A stretch of 64,000 bases of DNA, taken from a bacterium 1xD42-67 (GTDB lineage Bacteria > Bacillota > Clostridia > Oscillospirales > Oscillospiraceae). The stretch's first letter is position 1. Each line of letters begins with the position of its first letter. Below, one piece after another: positions 33,042 to 40,687 of the stretch. A program made the translations under genes and the position numbers. Under the pieces are notes generated by a model. It had not been told where the DNA came from and did no database searches. It saw only the letters and a list, made by a program, of their open reading frames with translations. The stretch is taken from positions 124,001 through 188,000 of the forward strand of contig RAYO01000004.1 of assembly GCA_003612335.1 (NCBI GenBank). The letters are read 5' to 3'.

Positions 33042-33728
33042 ATGGAAAAGAATCTCGTCTACACTGGCAAGACCAAAAACGTCTACGCTCTGGACAACGG
33101 AAACTATCTGCTCAAGTTCAAGGACGACTGCACCGGCAAGGACGGCGTGTTCGATCCCGGCGAGAACTCCATCGGCTTGACCATCGAGGGGGTGGGGGAC
33201 GTCAACCTGCGTATGTCCATCTACTTCTTCGAGAAGATCAACGCCGCCGGCATCAAGACCCACTTCGTCTCCGCCGATTTGGGGGACACCACCATGGAGG
33301 TGCTGCCCGCCAAGGTCTTCGGCCACGGTCTGGAGGTCATCTGCCGCCACAAGGCGGTGGGCTCTTTCCTGCGCCGGTACGGCGAGTATATCGAGGAGGG
33401 CGCCGACCTGCCCGCCTATGTGGAGACCACCTTCAAGAACGACGAGAAGGGCGATCCCCTGGTGACCAAGGACGCCCTGGTGGCCCTGGGCGTGATGACC
33501 GAGTCCCAGTACGACGACATCAAGGACATGACCCAGAAGATCACCCAGATCGTGGCCGACGACCTGAAGGAGAAGGGCCTGGTCCTCTACGACATCAAGT
33601 TTGAATACGGCTACGACGCCGAGGGCAAGGTGATGCTCATCGATGAGATCGCCTCGGGCAATATGCGGGTCTACAAGGACGGACAGTATATCGATCCCAT
33701 GACCTTGTCCAAGCTGTTCTTCGCCTGA
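33042..33728 (+). CDS. purC: SAICAR synthetase PurC
   Basis: ATP-dependent ligation of aspartate to CAIR. Start chosen at ATG 33042, with GGAGG nine bases upstream. The 228-residue protein has the family's [11 protein letters not shown] opening (usually YEGKAKxxY), a shortened NGVGDVN segment, the catalytic [13 protein letters not shown] block and the metal-binding [12 protein letters not shown]...LIDEI. This is a somewhat divergent version compared with Bacillus PurC (KTKNVY rather than KAKKIY) but all blocks are present. Second gene of the purine operon. Confidence 0.93.
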   Translation: MEKNLVYTGKTKNVYALDNGNYLLKFKDDCTGKDGVFDPGENSIGLTIEGVGDVNLRMSIYFFEKINAAGIKTHFVSADLGDTTMEVLPAKVFGHGLEVICRHKAVGSFLRRYGEYIEEGADLPAYVETTFKNDEKGDPLVTKDALVALGVMTESQYDDIKDMTQKITQIVADDLKEKGLVLYDIKFEYGYDAEGKVMLIDEIASGNMRVYKDGQYIDPMTLSKLFFA

Positions 33729-33809
33729 TCTGTCAGCCCGCCGAAGCATCCGTCATATCCCCGCCCCGCAGGCCGGGGATATGACCTATTTTAAGGAGGA
33801 TAAACATAC

Positions 33810-35234
33810 ATGGGTGGCTTTTTTGGGGCCGTCTCCACACAAGACGTCTCCCTTGACATTTTCTTTGGGGTGGACTACCACTCCCACCTGGGCACCCGCC
33901 GGGGCGGCATGATCATCCACGACGCCAAGGACGGCTTCCAGCGCCAGATCCACTCCATCGAGAACACCCCGTTCCGCACCAAATTCGAAAAGGACCTGTC
34001 CAAGTTCCACGGCTGCTCCGGGATCGGCTGCATCAGCGACACCGACCCCCAGCCCCTGCTGGTCCGCTCCCACCTGGGTCTGTACGCCATCACCACTGTG
34101 GGCATCATCAACAACTCCGAGGAGCTGGTGGAGCGGTATTTCTCAGACCACGGCCACCAATTCATGGCCATGAGCTCGGGCAAGGTCAACTCCACTGAGC
34201 TGGCCGCCGCCCTCATCAACCAGAAGGACGACCTGGTCTCCGGGATCCTCCATGCCCAGGAGGCCATCCAGGGCTCCCTCACCCTGCTGATCCTCACCCA
34301 GGAGGGGGAGATCGTCGCCGCCCGGGACCGGGTGGGCCGTCTGCCCGTCCTGGTGGGCCGGGGGGAGAAAGGGCTCTGTGTCTCCTTTGAGTCCTTCGCC
34401 TACCACAAACTGGGCTACGAGGACGCCTATGAGCTGGGCCCCCGGGAGATCGTCCGGATCCGGTCCGACGGCTACGAGGTCCTTTCCTCGCCGGGCGAGG
34501 AGATGAAGATCTGCGCCTTCCTCTGGAGCTACTACGGCTACCCCAACTCCAACTACGAGGGGGTCAACGTCGAGCTCATGCGCTACCGCAACGGAGCCAT
34601 CATGGCCCGAGACGAGGCCCGCCGGGGAGGGGCGCCCCAGGTGGACTACGTGGCCGGGGTCCCCGACTCCGGGATCCCCCACGCCATCGGATTCGCCAAT
34701 GAGAGCGGCGCCCACTTCGCCCGCCCCTTCGTCAAATACACCCCCACCTGGCCCCGGTCCTTCATGCCCGCCAACCAGGACGTGCGCAACCAGGTGGCCA
34801 AGATGAAGCAGATCCCGGTGCCCGAGCTGATCGAGGGCAAGAGGCTGCTCTTCGTGGACGATTCCATCGTCCGGGGCACCCAGCTGAGGGAGACCGTGGA
34901 GTTCCTCTATGAGTCAGGGGCCAAGGAGGTCCATATGCGCTCCGCCTGTCCCCCGATCATGTACAGCTGCAAATATCTGAACTTCTCCCGGGGCAACTCC
35001 GACATGGACCTCCTGGCCCGCCGCACCATCCAGGAGCTGGAGGGGGACGAGGGCCAGAAACACGTGGCAGAGTATGCCGACGCCTTCACCCAGCGGGGCC
35101 AGTGTATGCTCAAGACCATCTGCGACCGCTTCGGCTTCGACTCCCTGGGCTACCAGTCTCTGGACGGCCTTCTGGAGGCCATCGGCCTGGACCGGAGCAA
35201 GGTGTGTACCTACTGTTGGTCTGGAAAAGAATAG
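33810..35234 (+). CDS. purF: Amidophosphoribosyltransferase-like protein without the N-terminal cysteine
   Basis: PurF family: glutamine PRPP amidotransferase, first step of purine synthesis. The phosphoribosyl-transferase motif FVDDSIVRGTQ is intact near residue 349, and the Ntn-hydrolase half has YHSHLGTRRGG and SHLGLYAITTVG. However, the chain begins MGGFFGAV, where canonical enzymes expose Cys after processing (C-G-V/I-F-G). A glycine aligns with the nucleophile, so glutaminase activity is predicted to be absent, while the PRTase half may still use free ammonia. No alternative upstream start restores a cysteine. The C-terminus ends CTYCWSGKE. Third gene of the purine operon. Confidence 0.85.
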   Translation: MGGFFGAVSTQDVSLDIFFGVDYHSHLGTRRGGMIIHDAKDGFQRQIHSIENTPFRTKFEKDLSKFHGCSGIGCISDTDPQPLLVRSHLGLYAITTVGIINNSEELVERYFSDHGHQFMAMSSGKVNSTELAAALINQKDDLVSGILHAQEAIQGSLTLLILTQEGEIVAARDRVGRLPVLVGRGEKGLCVSFESFAYHKLGYEDAYELGPREIVRIRSDGYEVLSSPGEEMKICAFLWSYYGYPNSNYEGVNVELMRYRNGAIMARDEARRGGAPQVDYVAGVPDSGIPHAIGFANESGAHFARPFVKYTPTWPRSFMPANQDVRNQVAKMKQIPVPELIEGKRLLFVDDSIVRGTQLRETVEFLYESGAKEVHMRSACPPIMYSCKYLNFSRGNSDMDLLARRTIQELEGDEGQKHVAEYADAFTQRGQCMLKTICDRFGFDSLGYQSLDGLLEAIGLDRSKVCTYCWSGKE

Positions 35235-35251
35235 AAAAGGAGATCAGCGCC

Positions 35252-35518
35252 ATGATCGAGTCAAGATGTGGCATCCTGTGCGGGGAGTGCGGCTTTCGAG
35301 AGCAGATGGGCTGCGTCGGCTGCACCCAGATTCAAAAGCCCTTTTGGGGCGACAGCTGTCCTGTAAGATCCTGCTGCGAGGAGAAAGGCTATGCCTACTG
35401 CGGCCAGTGCGGCAGCTTCCCCTGCCCGCTGCTGGATCAGTTCGCCTACGACGAAAAGCAGGGCGACAACGGGAAGCGGATCGACCAATGCAGAAAGTGG
35501 AAGGAGACCGAGACATGA
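35252..35518 (+). CDS. Small cysteine-rich DUF3795-type protein
   Basis: 88 residues with about 13 cysteines, including the CGILCGECGF beginning, GCVGC, CCEEKGYAYCGQCGSFPC. The pattern matches DUF3795, an uncharacterised metal- or cluster-binding family. AAAAGGAG precedes the ATG and the stop overlaps purM as ATGA, so it is tightly coupled with purM. Why a cysteine-rich protein sits within the purine operon is unknown; a role in supplying or protecting a cofactor is speculation. Confidence 0.82.
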   Translation: MIESRCGILCGECGFREQMGCVGCTQIQKPFWGDSCPVRSCCEEKGYAYCGQCGSFPCPLLDQFAYDEKQGDNGKRIDQCRKWKETET

Positions 35519-36582
35519 ACAACTCCCATTCCGCGTCCTACGCCGCCGCCGGCGTGGACATCGAGGCCGGCTACAAGGGCGTACAGCTGATGAAAAAGCA
35601 TGTGGCCCGGACGATGATCCCCGGAGTGGTCAGCGGCATCGGCGGCTTCGGCGGCCTCTTCGCCCCCGACCTGTCCGGGATGAAGGAGCCTGTGCTGGTC
35701 AGCGGCACCGACGGCGTGGGCACCAAGATCCGCCTGGCCCAGCTGATGGACAAGCATGACACCATCGGCATCGACTGCGTGGCCATGTGCGTCAACGACA
35801 TCATCTGCTGCGGCGCACGCCCCCTCTTCTTCCTGGACTACATCGCCATCGGCAAAAATGAGCCGGAGAAGGTGGCCTCCATCGTCTCCGGCGTGGCCGA
35901 GGGCTGCGTCCAGTCGGGCTGCGCCCTCATCGGCGGGGAGACCGCCGAGCACCCCGGCCTCATGGCCCCCGAGGATTACGACCTGGCCGGCTTCACTGTG
36001 GGCGTGGTGGACAAGGAGAAGATCATCGACAGCGCCAAGATCCAAAAGGGGGACAGCCTCATCGGCCTGGCCTCCACCGGGGTCCATTCCAACGGCTTCT
36101 CCCTGGTGCGCAAGGTCTTCGACATCGAGCACGCCGACCTCACCACCCCCATGGACGAGCTGGAGGGCAAGTCCCTGGGCGAGGCCCTGCTGGCTCCCAC
36201 CAGGATCTATGTCAAGTCCGTCCTGGCCCTGCTGGAGGGCGGCGTGGACCTCCACGGCGCCAGCCACATCACCGGCGGCGGCTTCTATGAGAACATCCCC
36301 CGGATGCTCCCCGAGGGACTGTCCGCCGCCCTCTGGGAGAACGAGCTGCCCCGCCTGCCCATCTTTGAGCTGATCCAAACGCGGGGCGATATCCCGGTCC
36401 GGGATATGTACAACACCTTCAACATGGGCGTCGGCATGGTGCTGGCCGTCCCGGCGGAGCAGGAACAGAAGACGCTGGATATCCTCCGTACCGCCGGAGA
36501 GGACGCCAGCGTGATCGGCATCGTGGCCAAGGGCAGTTATGGCGTTGCCATCAACCCACCGCCTGCGGAGATCATCGAATGA
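35515..36582 (+). CDS. purM: Phosphoribosylformylglycinamidine cyclo-ligase PurM
   Basis: AIR synthetase, ATP-dependent cyclisation of FGAM. Start chosen at ATG 35515 (ATGA overlap with the previous gene); the longer ORF covers the upstream genes in a different frame. The 355 residues include YAAAGVDIEAGYKGVQLMK, the VSGTDGVGTKIRLA loop and ALIGGETAEHPG...GFTVG, plus HITGGGFYENIPRMLPEG. Normal length. Its stop overlaps purN as ATGA. Confidence 0.97.
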   Translation: MNNSHSASYAAAGVDIEAGYKGVQLMKKHVARTMIPGVVSGIGGFGGLFAPDLSGMKEPVLVSGTDGVGTKIRLAQLMDKHDTIGIDCVAMCVNDIICCGARPLFFLDYIAIGKNEPEKVASIVSGVAEGCVQSGCALIGGETAEHPGLMAPEDYDLAGFTVGVVDKEKIIDSAKIQKGDSLIGLASTGVHSNGFSLVRKVFDIEHADLTTPMDELEGKSLGEALLAPTRIYVKSVLALLEGGVDLHGASHITGGGFYENIPRMLPEGLSAALWENELPRLPIFELIQTRGDIPVRDMYNTFNMGVGMVLAVPAEQEQKTLDILRTAGEDASVIGIVAKGSYGVAINPPPAEIIE

Positions 36583-37220
36583 AAAACATCGCTGTATTCG
36601 TCTCCGGGGGCGGGACCAATCTACAGGCCCTCATCGACGCCCAAGCTCGTGGGGAGCTTTCCGGCGGAAAGCTCGCATTGGTGCTGTCCAGCAGCCCCGA
36701 TGCCTACGCCCTGGAGCGGGCCAGACAGGCCGGCATCCCCACCGCGGTCTGCTCCAAAAAGGAGCTGGGCTCTCAGGATGCCTTTGAGTCGGCTATCCAC
36801 AAGGCCCTGGCGGAGCATTCCATCCATGTGATCGTGCTGGCGGGCTTCCTCAGCATTTTGAGCGAGGATCTTACCAGCTGGTGGCCGGAGCGTATTTTGA
36901 ACATCCACCCCTCCCTGATCCCCTCCTTCTGCGGAAAGGGGATGTACGGCCTGAAGGTCCACGAGGCGGTCCTGGCTCGAGGGGTCAAGGTCACCGGCGC
37001 CACCGTCCACTTTGTCACCGCTGAGCCGGACGGGGGGCCCATCGTGCTGCAAAAGGCCATCGACATCCTGCCGGACGACACCCCGGAGAGCCTCCAGCGC
37101 CGGGTGATGGAGGAGTGTGAGTGGAAGCTCCTCCCCAAGGCGGTGGACCTGCTGTGCCGGGATGCTCTGAAGGTAGAAGGACGCACCGTAAAAATAATAG
37201 GAGGACGTGTGATCGTATGA
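36579..37220 (+). CDS. purN: Phosphoribosylglycinamide formyltransferase PurN
   Basis: Folate-dependent GAR transformylase, 213 residues. Motifs: FVSGGGTNLQALIDA (7-21), LAGFLSIL, the catalytic NIHPSLIPSFCGKGMYG (Asn, His) and GATVHFVTAEPDGGPIVLQ with the Asp. Start and stop both overlap neighbours as ATGA, so the block DUF3795-purM-purN-next gene is translationally chained. Confidence 0.97.
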   Translation: MKNIAVFVSGGGTNLQALIDAQARGELSGGKLALVLSSSPDAYALERARQAGIPTAVCSKKELGSQDAFESAIHKALAEHSIHVIVLAGFLSILSEDLTSWWPERILNIHPSLIPSFCGKGMYGLKVHEAVLARGVKVTGATVHFVTAEPDGGPIVLQKAIDILPDDTPESLQRRVMEECEWKLLPKAVDLLCRDALKVEGRTVKIIGGRVIV

Positions 37221-37948
37221 TCGATTTGAATGACCCAGTCTGGAAGGCGATCCACGGGGCGGGCGGACGCGTCGATGACTGTCTGCGCCGGCTGATGGCG
37301 GGAGAGGGCGATTTCCGGGAAACCGTGGACTGCCTCGCTGAAAATCTGAGCCACCAGCTCAGCTGGTATAACGCCACCGCCTACGCCCTGCCCCACGTGG
37401 CCCGGCTGTGCAAAAAGCTGAGCGTGGAGGAAAAGCTCTACCTCATCGCCCAGATGGGCCCCGCCGTGGCCACCGAGTCCCAGGTGTCCCTCTCCCCGGA
37501 CAGCGAGGCGTACCGGGAGTTCCACGAGGGGCTGGCCCCCCTGTCTCAGGAGGCCAGAGAGCTGGTGGAGAACCACATGGAGCAGATCAAGGCACTGCCC
37601 AAGGACCTGCCTCTGTTCTTTGCCAACTCCGCTCTGGCTCTGCTGTGGGACAGGAAGCGCGCCTGGTACCTCTACCTCTGTGCCCCCTGGGACGAGCTGC
37701 CCGCCATGTGCCCCGAGTGCGGCTGGTACGAGGAGTGTATGGACTTTTCTTTGGAGGAGGAGCCGGAATTCGTGACGCCAGGCGATCTGGACGAGGAGGG
37801 CGTCTGGCTCCAGAAGCTGCTCACCGCCATCGGCGACCGGGAGCTCCTGCCCCGGCTGCCCTACCTGTACGGAAGGTGTACCTGCCCGGAGTGTGGGGCC
37901 AGCGGCCCCCTCTGGACTTGGATGGACCGCGCATATGAGGAGGGTTAA
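37217..37948 (+). CDS. Unknown helical protein with two CPxCG motifs, in the purine operon
   Basis: 243 residues. I do not recognise a named family. The first 140 residues are predicted mostly helical with repeated acidic/leucine patterns (HEAT-like appearance), then CPECGWYEECM (near 172) and CTCPECGASGPLW (near 224) suggest a zinc site near the C-terminus. It begins inside the purN stop (ATGA) and ends three bases before the next gene. Similar proteins accompany SMI1/KNR4 genes in immunity clusters as I recall, which would fit the neighbours, but no function can be assigned. Confidence 0.72.
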   Translation: MIDLNDPVWKAIHGAGGRVDDCLRRLMAGEGDFRETVDCLAENLSHQLSWYNATAYALPHVARLCKKLSVEEKLYLIAQMGPAVATESQVSLSPDSEAYREFHEGLAPLSQEARELVENHMEQIKALPKDLPLFFANSALALLWDRKRAWYLYLCAPWDELPAMCPECGWYEECMDFSLEEEPEFVTPGDLDEEGVWLQKLLTAIGDRELLPRLPYLYGRCTCPECGASGPLWTWMDRAYEEG

Positions 37949-37951
37949 TGT

Positions 37952-38665
37952 ATGAAGCTGACCAATTTGATGACCTATCTCGCCGAAAACCCCTACCCCG
38001 GCCGGGGTATCTTGATGGGCCGCACCGCCGACAACCAAGAGGCAGTTATCGCCTACTTCATCATGGGCCGCAGCGAAAACAGCCGTAACCGCATCTTTGA
38101 GCGGACCGAGGACGGCATCCGCACCCGCGCCTTTGACGAGAGCAAGATGACCGACCCCTCCCTGATCATCTACCACCCCGTCCGGCTGCTGCCCAACGGT
38201 CTGCTGGTGGTGACCAACGGCGACCAGACCGACACCATCCGGGACCACATCGCCCAGGGCCACTGCTACCGCCACGCCCTGAACACCCGGAAATTTGAGC
38301 CGGACGGCCCCAACTGGACCCCCCGCATCTCCGGCGTGATGAAGCCCGACGGCTCCTACAACCTGTCCATCCTCAAGAGCATGGACGGCGACCCGGACTG
38401 CTGCTGCCGGTACTTCTTCGAGTACGACAACCCTGTCCCCGGCACGGGCCACTTCATCCACACCTATCAGAGCGACGGCGACCCCCTCCCCTCCTTCCAG
38501 GGGGAGCCGCGGTTGGTGGAACTCGGCACGCAGTTTAATATCGACTCGCTGACCGACACGATCTGGAACAGCCTGAACGCGGACAACAAGGTGTCCCTCT
38601 ATGTTCAGTTCACGGATTTGGAGAGCGGCAACTGGGAATACACCATTACCAACAAGAACAACTGA
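37952..38665 (+). CDS. IMP cyclohydrolase, PurO-like
   Basis: 237 residues. The N-terminal NPYPGRGILMGRT, AVIAYFIMGRSENSRNRIF block and GHCYRHALNTRKFEPDGPNWTPR match the archaeal-type IMP cyclohydrolase (PurO, PF07826), which closes FAICAR to IMP and is unrelated in sequence to the cyclohydrolase half of PurH. With the stand-alone AICAR formyltransferase encoded at 40688 it replaces bifunctional PurH. GGAGGGTTA precedes the ATG. Ordering in the purine operon strongly supports the role. Confidence 0.92.
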   Translation: MKLTNLMTYLAENPYPGRGILMGRTADNQEAVIAYFIMGRSENSRNRIFERTEDGIRTRAFDESKMTDPSLIIYHPVRLLPNGLLVVTNGDQTDTIRDHIAQGHCYRHALNTRKFEPDGPNWTPRISGVMKPDGSYNLSILKSMDGDPDCCCRYFFEYDNPVPGTGHFIHTYQSDGDPLPSFQGEPRLVELGTQFNIDSLTDTIWNSLNADNKVSLYVQFTDLESGNWEYTITNKNN

Positions 38666-38680
38666 AAGAAGGGTACTGCA

Positions 38681-39877
38681 ATGGGCCTTTTTGACCGCTT
38701 CAAGAAACAGGACAAGCCCTCTGAGCCCAAGGTGGAGGCTCCCGCCGCCCCGGAGACGGGGCTGATCGACTTCCACCCCTACGACACCGGGCTGGCTGAG
38801 TCCGTCCGGGCACTGGAGGGGGACCTCCGGAGCCTGAACACCAACGGACACCGGCCCTGCGGCCGGGACGAGTTTATCGCCCTGCTGGCGGGCATCTCCG
38901 CCCTGCGCAAGACCCCCGGCATCCCCGGTCCCAACGAGTCCGGCCCCAACTACTTCATCACCCTGCCCAAGTGCGCCGCACCCGAAGACGCAGCCGCCTG
39001 CCGGGCCCATCTGAAAGAGGTTTTCGGCATCACGGACAAGGAGTCCATGGTGGAGTTCTGTAACAAGGAGCTGCGCTGTCACAGCCAGTACCTGGACTTC
39101 GAGGGCTTCTGGGAGGGCCGTCCGCCCTTCGATTTGAAGCAGCTCAACGGGCACGGCCTGGAATTTTTCCAGGTGGCCCGGGACTTCTCCGCCCAGTTCT
39201 ACCCCATCGTGGGCCACAAGGGCTATCTGGCCTGGGATATCTCCGAGTACGTGGGCCACCTGCGGGCGGGTCTCGCCTGCGGCCTGCTCACCCGGGAGGA
39301 ATTTGACGAGATGGCGGAGCACTGGATCGTCCAGGCCCAGATCTTTGAGGACTGGACTGACTTCGCTGTCAGCCTGGTGTGCGGCGAGCTCTATTGGGAC
39401 TTCCGTCATGGCTCCAAGCTGCCCGAGCTGAACAAGGGACTGGACCTGTGGTCCCGGCTGACCCACACCCTTCTCAACGACGGCGCCGCCTGGGCCAGCG
39501 GCCTGTGGTACGTGCCGCCCCGGAAAAAGGACTTTAAGCTATGGGCTCCGGAGTTCAAGCTGTACCTCACCGACTGGGAGGGGCCCAGCGGCTGTCTCGC
39601 CACCGACCACATCACCGTTCTGGGCAAGAGGGTGGGCTGGTGCTACCGGGAACAGCCCACCGAGGGCCGCCCCGACAGCGGCTGGCGGTTCTTCTCCGGT
39701 GAGGAGGACGAGGCGTACACCAGCGACCCGGAGCATACTGAGGTCTACGACCTGAATACCATCTGCAATTACGACCCGGACATTCTCCCCCTGCTGACCG
39801 CCCCTATCGGCACCGCCTACGCCCGGGGCGCGGACGGGAAATTCTACGCGGAGCAATTCACGCCATCGGAGGAATGA
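38681..39877 (+). CDS. DUF1266-DUF2185 fusion protein (immunity-like)
   Basis: 398 residues. A 30-residue Lys/Pro-rich N-terminal tail starting MGLFDRFKKQD is followed by a DUF1266-like domain (about 100-245: ISEYVGHLRAGLACGLLTREEF, WIVQAQIFEDWTDFAVS, GELYWDFRHG) and a DUF2185/Imm33-like domain (about 303-385: SGCLATDHITVLGKRVGWCYRE, DSGWRFFSGEEDEAY). Both families are catalogued among polymorphic-toxin immunity proteins, though neither activity is proven. It lies between purO-like and SMI1/KNR4 genes in the purine operon, with 15 and four base gaps. Domain boundaries are approximate. Confidence 0.8.
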   Translation: MGLFDRFKKQDKPSEPKVEAPAAPETGLIDFHPYDTGLAESVRALEGDLRSLNTNGHRPCGRDEFIALLAGISALRKTPGIPGPNESGPNYFITLPKCAAPEDAAACRAHLKEVFGITDKESMVEFCNKELRCHSQYLDFEGFWEGRPPFDLKQLNGHGLEFFQVARDFSAQFYPIVGHKGYLAWDISEYVGHLRAGLACGLLTREEFDEMAEHWIVQAQIFEDWTDFAVSLVCGELYWDFRHGSKLPELNKGLDLWSRLTHTLLNDGAAWASGLWYVPPRKKDFKLWAPEFKLYLTDWEGPSGCLATDHITVLGKRVGWCYREQPTEGRPDSGWRFFSGEEDEAYTSDPEHTEVYDLNTICNYDPDILPLLTAPIGTAYARGADGKFYAEQFTPSEE

Positions 39878-39881
39878 TATT

Positions 39882-40499
39882 ATGTTAACCGGAAAGGAAT
39901 TGGCCCGCGCCTACTTCGACGGCCTGAAGGCGGCCTACTGCCGGGAGGGCGGCCAGGAGGTCTGGGACCGCTTTGCCTCCGCGGTCCACGGGGCGGACCA
40001 GCGGGACCTGGACCGGCTCACCGCACTCTACCCCGATGCGCCGGAGAGCCTCATTGAGCTGCTCAGGCTGGTGGACGGCACCTATTACCGGGAGTATCCG
40101 GCGGACAATGTGCTCTTCTACTTCCTGGGCTCCGACTATGAGGGCTACCCCTACTACCTGCTGTCCGCCCGGCAGATGGTTCAGACCCGCCACGAGGCGA
40201 AGGAGTTTTTTGACTATATCGTCACCCGGGAATTTGACGATCTTCCGGTAGACGAAGGCATCTGCGACGACCTGGACAAGCTGCACTGGCTCCACTTCTC
40301 CGACTGCTGCAACAACGGCGGCAGCTCTCAGCTGTTCGTCGACTTCTCCCCCTCCGCCAAGGGCAAAAAGGGCCAGGTCCTGCGGTTCCTCCACGACCCG
40401 GACGAGATGGTCGTCGCCGCGGACAGCTTTGACGAGTATCTGCAGATGCTCATGGATCAGGAGTACGCCTTTATCAACGAGGATACGGTGGAGGAATGA
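39882..40499 (+). CDS. SMI1/KNR4 (SUKH) family protein
   Basis: 205 residues with the SUKH pattern: YPDAPESLIELLRLVDGTYY at the N-terminal third, VLFYFLGSDYEGYPYYLLS, then DKLHWLHFSDCCNNGGSSQLFVDFSP and GKKGQVLRFLHDPDEM. SUKH proteins act as immunity proteins against polymorphic toxins or as adaptors. No toxin gene lies nearby, so this is an orphan. GGAGGAATGATATT precedes the ATG. It is the last gene before the family B repeat that separates it from the AICAR formyltransferase. Confidence 0.88.
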   Translation: MLTGKELARAYFDGLKAAYCREGGQEVWDRFASAVHGADQRDLDRLTALYPDAPESLIELLRLVDGTYYREYPADNVLFYFLGSDYEGYPYYLLSARQMVQTRHEAKEFFDYIVTREFDDLPVDEGICDDLDKLHWLHFSDCCNNGGSSQLFVDFSPSAKGKKGQVLRFLHDPDEMVVAADSFDEYLQMLMDQEYAFINEDTVEE

Positions 40500-40501
40500 T
40501 C

Positions 40502-40671
40502 TGTAGGGCGTGACCACCGGGCACGCCGTTTTCCCCGCAATCGTCTTTCTCCTTGAAACGGCGCGCCGGGGTCGTCGCGCCCTACCCCGCGGTGCGGCGT
40601 GTAGGGGCGGACATTGTCCGCCCGTGATCTTCCAGACCCTCAACAACGGGCGGATCATATCCGCCCCTACA
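40502..40671. repeat. Palindromic repeat family B, copy 2 (two nested inverted pairs)
   Basis: Pair one: TGTAGGGCGTGACC... at 40502-40528 and its inverted mate at 40559-40586 ending CGCCCTACC. Pair two: TGTAGGGGCGGACATTGTCC... at 40600-40624 and its inverted mate at 40647-40671, ending TCCGCCCCTACA. Each arm also forms a small hairpin. The element fills the whole gap between the SMI1/KNR4 gene and the AICAR formyltransferase and directly abuts the latter's AAAAAGGAG. It is transcribed within the operon and could affect RNA stability. Confidence 0.88.
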
Positions 40672-40687
40672 AAAAGGAGTGCAAGCA

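Noticed and set aside
36773-39466. 897-codon minus-strand frame opposite the purine operon
   Set aside because: Shadow of purN, the CPxCG gene and the PurO-like gene, all confirmed by conserved motifs and ribosome sites.
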